Source of the DNA: Vandiemenella viatica
Taxonomy: Eukaryota; Arthropoda; Insecta; Orthoptera; Morabidae
Reading direction: 5' to 3'
DNA: 64,000 nucleotides
NCBI GenBank assembly: GCA_031002005.1
Contig: JARYHS010011408.1
Span: 216,483,473 to 216,547,472 of the forward strand
Below are positions 25,024 to 36,199 of this stretch, one piece after another (positions within the stretch are counted from its first letter, which is position 1; each line of letters begins with the position of its first letter). The notes under the pieces were generated by a model, which was given only the letters and a program-made list of their open reading frames with translations, was not told the DNA's origin and ran no database searches. The translations under genes and the position numbers were made by a program.

Positions 25024-25601
25024 GAAAACCTATATCCTTCGGGCACAAGGCCTCGGACTGCAACAAGCAAGTGTGTTGCGTCCGCTGCGGCGGGAACCAC
25101 AGCAACCTGGTATGCTCACGTCCGAGAGAAGCAACGCCGAGATGTGCTAACTGCGGTTCTGACCACGCCGCCAGCTACGGGGGATGTCCTGTGAAGAGAA
25201 GGCTCCAAGCCGCCATCGGAAGACGTAAACATCAACCCAGCCATGTCCGAACAGTCGAAGGACCGGGCGGCCCACAGAAAAGGGCGTCAAGCCGCGGCAA
25301 ATACCAGCCGCCGACCGACAAAAGTGGCCAACGCGTGCATCAATGCTGCTTCCATGAACCAAAACGTGGAAATCAGTTGAGGAAAATCGTCCAGTTGCTA
25401 ACGCAGCTTATTACGGCGATGATCCCCAACTGACAACACGAACCCAGTAGGGGGTTTTAATACAAGGACGCCTACGGCGTCCATAGCCATTTCCCCCCCC
25501 AAAAGTGAAATAAAAATGTGTCCCCAAAACAACACCCAACCGACACCCAGAAGTTATACTACCAAAGGTAGTGGTACTTCAACAACAGCCGTAGAGGCAG
25601 C

Positions 25602-25668
<67 letters not shown>
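25024..25668 (+). mobile_element. Young ORF1-only non-LTR retrotransposon insertion with poly(A)
   Basis: A 5'-truncated insertion carrying the C-terminal half of a LINE ORF1, a short 3' region, and a 62-base A-run (25607-25668). A perfect 13-bp direct repeat ACTAAAATGATGT flanks it (25011-25023 and 25668-25680), the mark of target-primed reverse transcription. No ORF2 is present between ORF1 and the tail. The long pure A-run and perfect TSD argue for recent insertion. Confidence 0.85.
25071..25433 (+). CDS. LINE ORF1 (gag-like) C-terminal part with zinc knuckles
   Basis: Contains a zinc knuckle CCVRCGGNHSNLVC and a second, CANCGSDHAASYGGCP, as in jockey-clade ORF1 proteins, which bind nucleic acid. 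A first knuckle starts just upstream (GHKASDCNKQ). The C-terminus is basic then hydrophobic (RKIVQLLTQLITAMI), similar to the end of the frame at 42364-42567. The start is not native because the copy is 5'-truncated. Confidence 0.75.
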   Translation: MCCVRCGGNHSNLVCSRPREATPRCANCGSDHAASYGGCPVKRRLQAAIGRRKHQPSHVRTVEGPGGPQKRASSRGKYQPPTDKSGQRVHQCCFHEPKRGNQLRKIVQLLTQLITAMIPN

Positions 25669-25670
<2 letters not shown>

Positions 25671-25770
25671 AAAATGATGTAATGTGGAACATATTTCTTA
25701 TTTACTGTGAATGCAATATTTCTGGACTGTAAAAGAGGAAACAACTACATTGAGTGAATGTAAATAAATA

Positions 25771-25957
25771 ATTTGGTTGATAATTGAATACAGCGACCAG
25801 TCACAGTTTATGGTGTTGCTTTATTTTATTTTACCATTACCGGTTTCAAGCATACATTGCTCATCTTCAGATGTATGCTTGAAACCAGTAATGGTAAAAT
25901 AAAATAAAGCAACACCATAAGCTGTGACTGGTCGCTGTATTCAATTATCAACCAAAT
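25771..25957. repeat. 187-bp palindrome with hammerhead-like hinge (copy B)
   Basis: Arms of about 87 bp (25771-25857 and 25871-25957; landmarks ATTTGGTTGATAATTGAATA, TGGTGTTGCTTTATTTTATT) around the spacer TGCTCATCTTCAG. The right arm continues directly into the 250-bp tandem array. Confidence 0.8.
25835..25873 (-). ncRNA. Hammerhead-like core in palindrome B
   Basis: Minus strand: CAT, CTGAAGA, a stem II hairpin with GAGCA and TGCTT arms, GAA, palindromic ACCGGT, A, ATG. CAT/ATG forms helix I and the cleavage triplet is GUA. Of the four candidates this has the most regular stem II and helix III. Confidence 0.5.
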
Positions 25958-27008
25958 TTGATATCACAGTCACTGATTCCACAAGTCCACCATGGACAAA
26001 ATATTAATACTTATACCTCGCCAGGTTCTTGGAATTGTATATACATTCAAGAAATATAAACTTAAGCTTATGAAAACAACTTGTAGCATCAAACTTAACA
26101 AAGAATGTTTAGCAATGGCAATGTATGCTTGAAACCGGTAATGGTAAAATAAAATAGAGCAACACCAGTAACTGTGACTGGTCGCTGTATTCAATTATCA
26201 ACCAAATTTGATATCACAGTCACTGATTCCACAAGTCCACCATGGACAAAATATTAATACTCATACCTGGCCAGGTTCTTGGAATTGTATATACATTCAA
26301 GAAATATAAACTTAAGCTTATGAAAACAACTTGTAGCATCAAACTTAACAAAGAATGTTTAGCAATGGCAATGTATGCTTGAAACCGGTAATGGTAAAAT
26401 AAAATAAAGCAACACCAGAAACTGTGACTGGTGGCTGTATTCAATTATCAACCAAATTTGATATCACAGTCACTGATTCCACAAGTCCACCATGGACAAA
26501 ATATTAATACTCATACCTGGCCAGGTTCTTGGAATTGTATATACATTCAAGAAATATAAACTTAAGCTTATGAAAACAACTTGTAGCATCAAACTTAACA
26601 AAGAATGTTTAGCAATGGCAATGTATGCTTGAAACCGGTAATGGTAAAATAAAATAAAGCAACACCAGAAACTGTGACTGGTGGCTGTATTCAATTATCA
26701 ACCAAATTTGATATCACAGTCACTGATTCCACAAGTCCACCATGGACAAAATATTAATACTCATACCTCGCCAGGTTCTTGGAATTGTATATACATTCAA
26801 GAAATATAAACTTAAGCTTATGAAAACAACATGTAGCATCAAACTTAACAAAGAATGTTTAGCAATGGCAATGTATGCTTGAAACCGGTAATGGTAAAAT
26901 AAAATAAAGCAACACCAGAAACTGTGACTGGTGGCTGTATTCAATTATCAACCAAATTTGATGTCACAGTGGCTGATTCCACAAGTCCACCATGGACAAA
27001 ATATTAAT
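25924..27008. repeat. 250-bp tandem array, about 4.3 units
   Basis: Units repeat with a period of exactly 250 bp (starts near 25924, 26174, 26424, 26674, 26924) and differ by only a few bases. Each contains GTGACTGGT.GCTGTATTC, the GATTCCACAAGTCCACCATG block, and ATGTATGCTTGAAACCGGTA, the 3' half of the hammerhead-like core of palindrome B. The CTGAAGA half is not retained in the units. The open frames in the array are by-products of the repetition. Confidence 0.9.
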
Positions 27009-27802
27009 AAGTAAATAAATAAATTCAACTAATAATTAATATATTAATTTAAGCGCAACATACAGTTTTCTTTAAGTGTTCTGGCAATTTTTTCTTCGTG
27101 GCTGCTTAACGAAATATAATTGTTATTAAATAACGCGAATAACCCCTATTTAAAGTAATATCTCTGGTCGCAATTAGTGCTTTACCGAAGACGGGGCACG
27201 TTAAGGACACGATAACACAGTGACCAAAGTAGCCATTTATGTAGATGGTTTATTATGTTTTATTGGTTGGTGGACGTTAACATTGCTCTGAGAAACCCGT
27301 AATTGACCATAATAACATTGTTTCAGGGACTAGAAGTTATGATGTTGCTGCATATCCAACATTAGGTTAAATTAAACTGTGGATAATGGATCTCTTTGTC
27401 TGCCCCTTATTGTTGGAAACATCCTTCTACTACAATGCTCATACGTAACTCAGCCGTATCATTGGTTCTTAGTATTATTTCCCGATGTAGCAGTAATTAC
27501 CAGTCCGCGAAAAGAAATGATGGCGGGTGGAAGTATGTTAGGTGTGTCTCTCTCGTATTGTTTGTTGGCGGGAGAGTAGGAATGTCGTGGATGTAGTGAA
27601 TGGTTAATCGCGATGTTTGAAAGACAATTAGTTGTGTTGTTAATCAAGAACAGTATGAAGCACTAAAAAAAAGCATGTGACGTTTTGTTGGAACAATGTA
27701 ATTTTTTTAAAATGGCATTCGGCTACTGAAGCCATACAGGTGATCATCAAGACTCATCCAGTGTATCATTTTCTCTAGTGAATTGTTGCTACTAAGTATC
27801 GG

Positions 27803-28140
27803 CACCGTAGGACGGACACGACATTAACACTCACACAACACTTAACGGACACGACATTAACACACACACAACACTTAAACACCCAGGCAACACAAAACAG
27901 ACACGACATTAACACACACACAACACTTAAATACCCATGCAACACAGGACGGACACGACATTAACACACACACAACACTTAAACACCCAGGACGGACACG
28001 ACATTAACACACAAACAACACTTAAACACCCACGCAACACAGGACGGACACGACATTAACACACACACAACACTTAAACATCAATGCCCTCACCCGGACT
28101 CGAACCGGCGACCTTCGCTACAGAGGCCGGCGAACAGTGT
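27803..28140 (-). repeat. tRNA-derived SINE fragment with expanded minisatellite tail
   Basis: The minus strand shows a tRNA-like B box (GGTTCGAGTCC) near 28085-28110, followed by about six tandem units of 45-60 bp built on GTTAATGTCGTGTCCGTCCT and GTTTAAGTGTTGTGTGTGTG. The variable CACACACA and CAACAC blocks suggest replication slippage in the tail. Confidence 0.6.
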
Positions 28141-28322
28141 GTTTATGATGTATATGGTAGAAGGGATTTGTGACGGATGATATATATACGCAAATGAAAT
28201 GAAGTATTTTTTTCTTTGTTTGTCAAATTATAACGTGTACGACTACGCGAGCTGCTGTGAATAAACATGAAGTATAAGCGCAAATTGTGTTAATCTGATG
28301 AGATAAATTAACTAATTTGTGT

Positions 28323-28478
28323 ACCAGTAGTCACAGACTTCCTCGACCAGAGTCAGTTGATTCTTGGCTGTCCGGGTGACGGCGCGCCATGATTCGTGTA
28401 GCCCTGAAGAAAGCCACAGAAGGATGATCGAAACGTCGGCTGCACGAATCATGATGTGGCCTCACCCGGACAGCCAAG
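28323..28478 (+). mobile_element. 156-bp palindromic hammerhead-bearing insertion with 17-bp TSD (copy C)
   Basis: Inverted arms 28360-28398 and 28443-28481 (landmarks ATTCTTGGCTGTCCGGGTGA, CATGATTCGTG) around a hinge. The unit is bounded by a perfect 17-bp direct repeat AATTAACTAATTTGTGT (28306-28322 and 28479-28495), so it arrived as a discrete mobile unit. Confidence 0.75.
28399..28442 (+). ncRNA. Hammerhead-like core in palindrome C
   Basis: TAGCC, CTGAAGA (28404-28410), a 19-base stem II region that pairs poorly, GAA, palindromic ACGT, C, GGCTG. TAGCC/GGCTG gives a 5-bp helix I that continues into the long arms; the cleavage triplet is GUC. The weak stem II lowers confidence in activity. 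Confidence 0.5.
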
Positions 28479-28611
28479 AATTAACTAATTTGTGTTACAG
28501 CATACAGATGAGCTACCTAATAGAAGCAGTAAGATTAATTCTTGATTTCTGAGGACGGGTAGTAATAGTTTCTTATATGTGGCTCCAATGACGGAGACAA
28601 TAGAATTATTA

Positions 28612-29630
28612 TCTATGTCCTTAAAACGAAAACCGGGTATATTTGTACCAGATTTCGATGGGGTTTTCGCGGTTTTAAATATTAGAATCTCAACTGAATT
28701 CTTTGGCATATCTCATCCTTCGACGTAACATAAAGCCGGAGCGGTAAATGAAAATCTGAACGTACTGCATGAAACAGCAGAAATACGATGCATACATCGT
28801 AAAAAAATAATGACCATATTATCGCATATAACGTTTCCTTTCTTAAATTTGTTTTTGTTTTTTAGTCTTCAAACCCTATAGATGGCCATATTGAATGCTA
28901 AGAGGAAACCACATAAAGAGTAAAATATGTAAATTAATGTTAATAATGTAAAGAACAATCATTCGATATCTTCTTTGCTTCTTGAAGTTACTATCTGAGG
29001 CCGCATTGCTACAATCTTTGCTATTTGGAAGTCAAATTATGTTCGCTGTTGATAGTAAGTAATGCATATTTGATGTTTAATGGTTTGAATATGAAAGTGA
29101 ACTGTTTAAAACCTTTAGTGTAGAACCTTCAGAGAAATTTGTTGCTTTATGAAACTACGATCTGAGGCCGCACTTCTACAGTCTCTGATGTTTGGAAGTA
29201 AAATTAAATTCGCTGATAATAGTAAGTAACGCACATCTGATGGGTTTGAACGTGAAAGTGAACTGTTTAAAACCTTTAGTGTTGACATAACAGTATTTTT
29301 TAAATTTATTGTTGAGCGATTCTGTCTTTACCAAATTTCCTGAAAAAAATAGTTGTTTTATGATTGCACGAATCGCTATGGTTCCGTATTATGATGAACC
29401 TTAGAACACATTCCTGATAGGATGGCTAAAAATATTGCAGGAATAAATCAACGCCAACCCCATCTCCTTTCTGCTACACTGCGGGTTAGCAAACACATAT
29501 AGAAAATGGAGTGACTGACATCAAATTTGATTCACAAGTGCAAAAAACTGACTTTTATTATGAACTTCGATATTTGCTGTGTGTCTGAATCAACCTAGAT
29601 CATACTGGGAAACGCCGGTAACTGTGCTAG
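28612..29630 (+). mobile_element. Helitron-like non-autonomous element
   Basis: Starts TCTATGTCC..AAAACGAAAACC after an A and ends GCCGGTAACTGTGCTAG before T. The 5' part shares CAGATTTCGATGGG.TTTTC, ATTAGAATCTCAA and CCGGAG..TAAATGAAA with 23195-24805. It carries an internal tandem duplication (28985-29310, period about 165 bp; landmark ATCTGAGGCCGCA). Confidence 0.45.
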
Positions 29631-29639
29631 TATATAATA

Positions 29640-32600
29640 ATTCTATATGGTCTCCCTTCTTGGGAAACCACATATAAAAAACTATTGACTCCGTCACCGG
29701 AACCAAACGTCACACACTTTTTAGCCGTTCTTACTGTTCGTAATTAAATACATAATTTAATATTTTTCAAGCATGGCGATGCACCACTCAGTACATCCAC
29801 CAACCCTACTTCTGTCTCTGAGGGAAAACATCATAGTCTTACAACTCAGCTGCATTAACTTTATTCAGGATACTCCTTTCCAATGAAGTCCATTAATTTG
29901 ACGAAAATGACCAAGGAAAGTGGTGTATGCCAAGTTAAGGTACTACCATATTAGCGCACTACCGTATATTGATATGTAATCGACAACTTGATTGCCACGG
30001 AGCTTCATTTCCTCCTACAAGTTACACAGTCAGATATGTACAGCTACAAAATACATAAGCTATAGGTTGTACAGTTAAACTACTACCGAAAATTGAACTT
30101 CAAAAAAGCTATTTCACATTTCATCTTATTCGTTTCAACTTAAAATGTTGGTTAATATTCAGTAGCAAACGTGTTTTGCAAACACAGATTTAACTCCTTT
30201 TGCTTTCATGTAACATTTAAGAACCGTTATGTTTCTTTTCGGAACATTAATTAACCTCTTCAAGTGAAATATCGATCTTCATGCAGCAATTCGCTAAGAA
30301 AGAATGTGAAAGATACACTTAAATTCAGCAAGTAAATTGTGATAGAACTGAGTGATTTTTTTGAGCTATATTTTACGGAATTGCTGTAAATACAAAAGTT
30401 CGTCTGATCACGTTGTCAAATACATTAGCAGAACTTCATTTTTATAGCTGGTTAATTTTCTCACTAAGCTTATGAAGAATCTTTTTCAATTCCTACGATT
30501 CTTACAGTTCCTTTCTTAAAAATTTTCCTGTCAACTTACTTTGAAAAATAACTATTAATTGATTACTGTTGTGTCTTTTGGCAAAAAATAATTAATTGAT
30601 CCACATCCATCGCAGCTTAAAGCAACTGCTCAGTGAATAAATATCTTTTTAGAAATTTTTATCACCTGGAATAATTAATACAATGCCATTCAGAGTGTTG
30701 AATGATTGGTCTGGTAGTTCAGTGGTTAAGGCGTTTGCTTCGAAAAGCTCCTGTTTGTTCAGAAATTTTTAAGAGTAGAGCTTGATCATATAAGCTACAC
30801 CAGGTCGCTCTGTGGTTCGGATTCCACGTTAAACTGTAGGTCCACCCACGTCAGACGTGGAATTCGCGGCAGATCGAAACTCTGTCATTTGTTCACAAAA
30901 CCACACGAATTTACTTTTTATGCTATAAACAGTCTTCTGAGAACAGTGTTGTCATATTACGGGTATCAGATTTCGTATATAGTTTGATCGTCTCTGTTCC
31001 TTCTTAATACCTCCAGTTCCTTGAAACTCCACAGGTACCGTTCAAATTTTGCAGAAAGAATTCTTAGTCAAATACAGGTCACGTCTGTATTTCAGCCAGA
31101 TCAGATCGAATAGGCATGGTTATTAACTATAAAAACCAAATTTTTGTTTCTATTGACTCTGTGCAATTCATTATTTGTTCAAATCGATTTTAAGAGGTCC
31201 CTAAATGTTATGATCTATGAGCTTAAATCTTATTTTTTGTCCCTGAAAACTCTCCACTCTAATTATAGCCACTACTTCATCAAAAATAAATAAACAATTC
31301 CCTCCTCCTCCAACCGAATACCTTACCCGTAATTACACCGTAGAGCAGTAACTAAAAAATGTCGTAGAGGCAGAGAGAAAAAAGTTTCGTAGAAACACTT
31401 ACAAGCTGAATGAATTAAACCGCAGGCAATGTGTATTTAAGTGGAAACCTTCCTTTTGCCGCATCTCTTTCGGGTCTGTGGAGGTTAGTATATGTGATCC
31501 ACTCATTTCTACAACACCGTTCTCAGAGGAGAATTTATATTGCACAGTCCTCTGCATTGCTACGAATAACATCTTTTGTTAAACAATTTTGTTAACAATG
31601 GTAATGACTGTATGTAAACGTACTTCAAGCAGATTTCGTAGGTTGTTGTGAATGTAGATTAGTTTTATATTTCTAAAAGACGTCCAAGCACTTATTTCGA
31701 AGTATCTTTTAACAAAAAATGCTTCATATCACGAACAATTTTAACGTTTTGTACACATACGCTATTTCTATGTTAATAGGATAGATTTTAAGGCTAACGT
31801 TTTGATGAGTTTAACCCAGCACAATCACTGAATTTTCTGGTTGATTTAAATGAAACACATCAGTGTAGCGCCTACATTCTTTCGTGTCATGTCAATTGTA
31901 CAAGAGTGATATTTTGTTTCGAAATATTAGTTGTTTCGTTCTGTAAAGGACGTGTAACGAGTTAAATGTTTATAATAATATAAAGGAGTAAATTAGCAAT
32001 TTCTTCCATTGCCAAAATATTACAAAAATATATAAGTTTACAAAATTATTTTGCTGAAACATAGTTTTATTTTATCTCGAGATCAGAAAAGTGTTAGATG
32101 TGGACAATGGCATGCCCATACCAGCCAGCGCCTGTGGCATACAAAACTGTGATGCTACTTCTGTGCAGATGGTTGCATAACTATCAGAAGGAAGTGTGGT
32201 GCCAGCTACCCATCAAATTGTTCGGGTAGACACGAGTACTGAAAATACTTAGTTAACGTTTCAGCTACTAACCGGCGTGGGGCATCCGATAAATCCCTGC
32301 AAAATATTCACCATACTCACACAAATATAGTTATTTGGTGCCTTCTTCCATTTCTCTCACTAAACAGTTTGTTTTTCACTCTGAGCTGTCACCTTTGAAA
32401 ACATCTCTTTCTTGAACTGTCTGGAGCTTATTGGATTTTATTGGATTGGTTTCTAAACCTGCCTCATACATGGAAGGATGCACACTTTCAGTGAAAATAA
32501 ATAGAATAGTCAATACTACTTTTTGTCCTCCCCCATAATCTTGTTAGTATTTCGTTTTCTCAGTAAACTCAAACGTATTCCAAAATGCGTTCATATTGCT

Positions 32601-35600
32601 GATATGTAAAATAAGCTTTCACACAAATCGTACTATGCTAATAACGAACACCGAAACGGGATGATTGTTTTTGGGTCCATAAACCCAGAATTCGCTGACA
32701 CTGCCAAAACTATTGATATTAAAATTAAAACCTTCTGAATTTCTAACCATAAATTTTGTGTTATCAACCTGTCTCGTATAAGGTGTATAGTGATGGCGAG
32801 GGAGAGTGTTATAAGTCAGCTACAACACAGATTCGTTTGATATTTGAAAGCGCCTGATCTGATTAAAAAATCTGAACATTTGATGGAGGTCAGAAACAGT
32901 TCTTCACCTCTTTCTATGAAGACACTACGTACTGTACGATTAGATATAGGCCCGTAACCGCGTTTTTAGAATGATCACTCGTCTAGAATAGTTCCCAAGT
33001 CAGTAATTCAGTATCACAACTGGTTAGATCGATTGAAGACAAAAATGCGTTGCACAGTGTTTAAAATTGACAAAAATGAGCTTTAGGATCGTAAGTCACG
33101 ATCGTGTGATCTGAACTGGATGAAATACGAATTTGAACTCAAAGGGTTCACTCTAATAGATTTGAAGAATTTCTTAGGGACAGAAGAGACTTAAATTATT
33201 AAAGGGCGATGAAGTCGATCTCAGTTTACAATAAATACTGCGTATGGTTAATATGAAGGTTTGCAATCCCATATTGTTTTTAATCCTGCATTTGCGGATT
33301 GTGTGATTAGTCAATCCTGTGGAATCTGCGCAGTTTTTAAAGTGTTATAAAATTAAATAATAAGCATCTATTTATTGAAATAATGAATTAACTTCAATGT
33401 TAAATAATGTTAAATCAACATTTAACAATATTTTAATTAGCGAAGTAATGTTAATTTAAAAATTTCGAGCCTACCTTGCACTTTTGTTTTAAATCGTATT
33501 CTAGTTATTCAGTGAATAATCAAATATGGTAAGTATTGAGATCACATTACATGCATTACAGTAAACAACATCAATTTTAAAAATAATCTATCTACTAAGC
33601 AGTCAAACCAACAGTTTTATTTAGAAAGAATTACGTAAGAAGGCCATTTCTGCCTCCTCGTTCGTTGGTTTGATTGAAATGATCATAAATAAAATACTTT
33701 TTGAAAAGCTTAACAACTTTCCGCACTTTTTCGATATCATTATATTTGGGAATCACTTCAGTAGGGGGTTGATCAAGTGTTGCGGTCACGCTTTGAGCTT
33801 CAATTGTTCCGTCTAGCTCTCCGTCGTCTACGTCCTAATCAGTCATAGTAGTTTCTGTGTGTTTGACGTCTCTTTCACAGGTTTTTTTTAATACGTCAAA
33901 GGGAAATTGTGTGCTATGTGAAAAAGCACAATTGCAGGTACTAAGGTGGAAATTCGCAAACTTTTACCATGACACATGTTCTGTCAGATCTTAACCCAAT
34001 AACATTTGTTTAGAGATCGAACCAAAGCTTGTCAACCATTCTTTGACTAAACTTCACGAACCAAGTATTCTAAGCAAGCCAACATTAAAATGTGTTTCTT
34101 TGCGGTAAACATATAAGTTCAAATATTGGTGATATTTTGGGACGTCCACTTATCAAAACTCAACGAAAATCTTTGTCATTGTTTCTTGAGCTATTCAAGC
34201 TGAGCTCTCATGCCATCTTTTACGGTATCAGAAAAATTTATGACTATAGATCTTGCTGTATTAGCGGAATTAGAAAGTTGAAATCCACTTTTTAAAAATT
34301 GATATCTCAAATCTGATGAAGAAACGATTTATGGCAAGATATTTTTGCAAAAGCATTCCGGAAATTTTCCACAGATTTTTCTTTTATGTAAAAGCTGTCA
34401 ACAGTTTTAATCTTCTTTTTGTATTATTTCTACTTTCTTCTCAGAAACAATTCCAATTGTATAATTTTTTGTTTGTATGATCTTGGAGCTAATTTTATAA
34501 TAGCACGACATAAGACAAATTATAGTAATGCATAAGAACAAATGGGAGTTCGTATAAAAACGTGGAAGGAATCTATTTACTTACAGATCACCAAAGATGA
34601 CAACAACACACATTTGTTGCTTCGAATCAAACGTGGACTTGAAGGGTACTGGCAAACGAGACAATAAAACCGGTAGAGACCGATTCCGGCCGGAAAGTGA
34701 CGAAGTGGAGGCAAGGCCAAGCAGACTTAAACACGTTTTCGCCCCATTTTACGGATCCGCTTTCAGTTTTGTGCGGGATCGGCCAGACTGACAAATGATG
34801 GGGGATCCCGCATTGCTGGATTGAAATCCCTAGTTACTATACAGTTTCACAGTAAGTAATGTATGAATGAAAATTATTTTAAGACACATTTCACCGCCAT
34901 AAATAACATTTCACAGTGCTTTACTTTGATTTGATTTCTGTTACAAAGCAATGTCTGCTTTGCTCCATTACTGTTACCAAGGAGTAAAATTCAGCCAGAA
35001 TTATCTGAAGGATATATCTGGGAAACTTACAGCATTTGATGTAGTTAATTATGCCAAATTAATAACTCAATAAACTAAAGAAGAAAAGCAATGATAAAGG
35101 TATAAAAAATTAAGCGGAGTTAACATCTGAGTAAGTGAAGAATTGTGTGTAGTATAATCCAAGTGAATTTGCTCCATTTTGTAGTACCTGAAGTAATTAA
35201 CGAATATACGTGAGGAAAATGAATAATGTTCTCTGTATAATACATTGGAGACTGGATTTCTTTGCACAAAAGTGTTGTTAAAAACCAGGTTAAAGCAAAT
35301 TAAAGTGTAATTAATTACATTTCTCAAGGTTTAACTTTTTCTGGACTCATCTTAAATTTATGGTTATTAACGAACAAAGTTTTTTGTGTTTTGTTTTTTT
35401 AGGAAACAGTTATATTTAATTACATATTAATACAGTAAAAACAAACAACATTTTACATTTAAAAATGTAAACAATGAGATAGCTTCACCAATACTTGATG
35501 TTAAGCAGATTTTCCGTGTTATTTGGAGACAACACTACAACAAAGTCACGTTTATCTAATGCTGAAACAACTGCCTCCAACTTTCTGCTCATTGTGAACG

Positions 35601-35735
35601 TTATAGACGTATACTCGACTTTTCACATAGACCATAATCTTGTTGGTCACAACTCAACTAAGCTGCTTTTAAAAGTATGTAAGGTAAATGTAATTTGAAA
35701 ATAAATCGTTGTTTATGCAAATTCTTATAAACACA
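29640..35735. other. Long stretch without recognisable genes
   Basis: About 6 kb of AT-rich DNA. Apart from the tRNA-like sequence at 30707-30885 I see no coding, transposon termini or arrays. Short frames at 34092-34295 and 34597-34791 carry no motif I know. Confidence 0.6.
30707..30885 (+). repeat. tRNA-like SINE or rearranged tRNA pseudogene
   Basis: An A-box-like segment TGGTAGTTCAGTGGTTAAGG (30713-30732) and a B-box-like segment GGTTCGGATTCC (30813-30824). The gap between them (about 80 bases) is larger than in a tRNA, so an insertion lies in the middle. No anticodon arm can be assigned. Confidence 0.4.
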
Positions 35736-35739
35736 TTTA

Positions 35740-36160
35740 GAATTTATGCATTTCATCCATTCATTCTTTTAAACTTTTGCTGCAGAATTGTCCTTCACAC
35801 GTTTTACAACAATTCAAATGAACAACAGAGTTTGTGTATCACATTCATCATATACAAACCACCTCGAACCTTTGCATAAACTAAAGTCTTTTGGGCTTGA
35901 ATTTTATTGTTGCTGAAGATCTTTCTTGCTGAATTCGAAAGCGTCAATCATTATGCTTTTCATCTATTAATTATTCGTAAAAATTTTCGCAGCATAGTCC
36001 TTCATGAATTTTACTGCTATTAAGAGGAATAACAGAGATTTTCGAGCCATATTCATTATAATGTAAATTACCTTAAACTATGGAAACCTCTCCAGAAACA
36101 AAAGTCTTTTTGGTTTGAATTTATTGCTAGTGAAGTTCATTCTTGCTGAATTGCAAATTG
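35740..36160. repeat. Old two-copy tandem duplication downstream of the GMC gene
   Basis: Two diverged copies with a period near 219 bp. Landmarks are AAAGTCTTTTGGGCTTGAAT at about 35880 and AAAGTCTTTTTGGTTTGAAT at about 36100, each followed by a run like TTATTG and TTCTTGCTGAATT. Both halves also share a GCAG/CCTTCA block upstream. Confidence 0.6.
36120..36125 (-). promoter_or_regulatory. Candidate polyadenylation signal AATAAA of the GMC gene
   Basis: AATAAA on the minus strand about 75 bases after the stop codon, at a plausible 3' UTR distance. It lies inside a roughly 220-bp tandem duplication, so a second similar AT-rich site occurs further downstream. Confidence 0.4.
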
Positions 36161-36199
36161 GTAAATTAATGATACACATGCAAATTACTTTACTTTTAA

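Noticed and set aside
25559..25744. Poly-Phe frame on the minus strand
   Set aside because: Translation of the poly(A) tail of the LINE insertion.
25970..26944. Four near-identical 74-codon minus-strand frames
   Set aside because: They repeat only because of the 250-bp array and show no codon-level conservation distinct from the DNA repeat.
25771..27008. Palindrome plus direct repeats as a CRISPR array
   Set aside because: The units are 250 bp with no unique spacers, in a eukaryotic repeat context; it is a tandem satellite-like array.
27803..28080. Short spaced repeats resembling a CRISPR array
   Set aside because: Spacing is irregular, the 'spacers' are themselves repetitive CA-rich sequence, and the host is a eukaryote.
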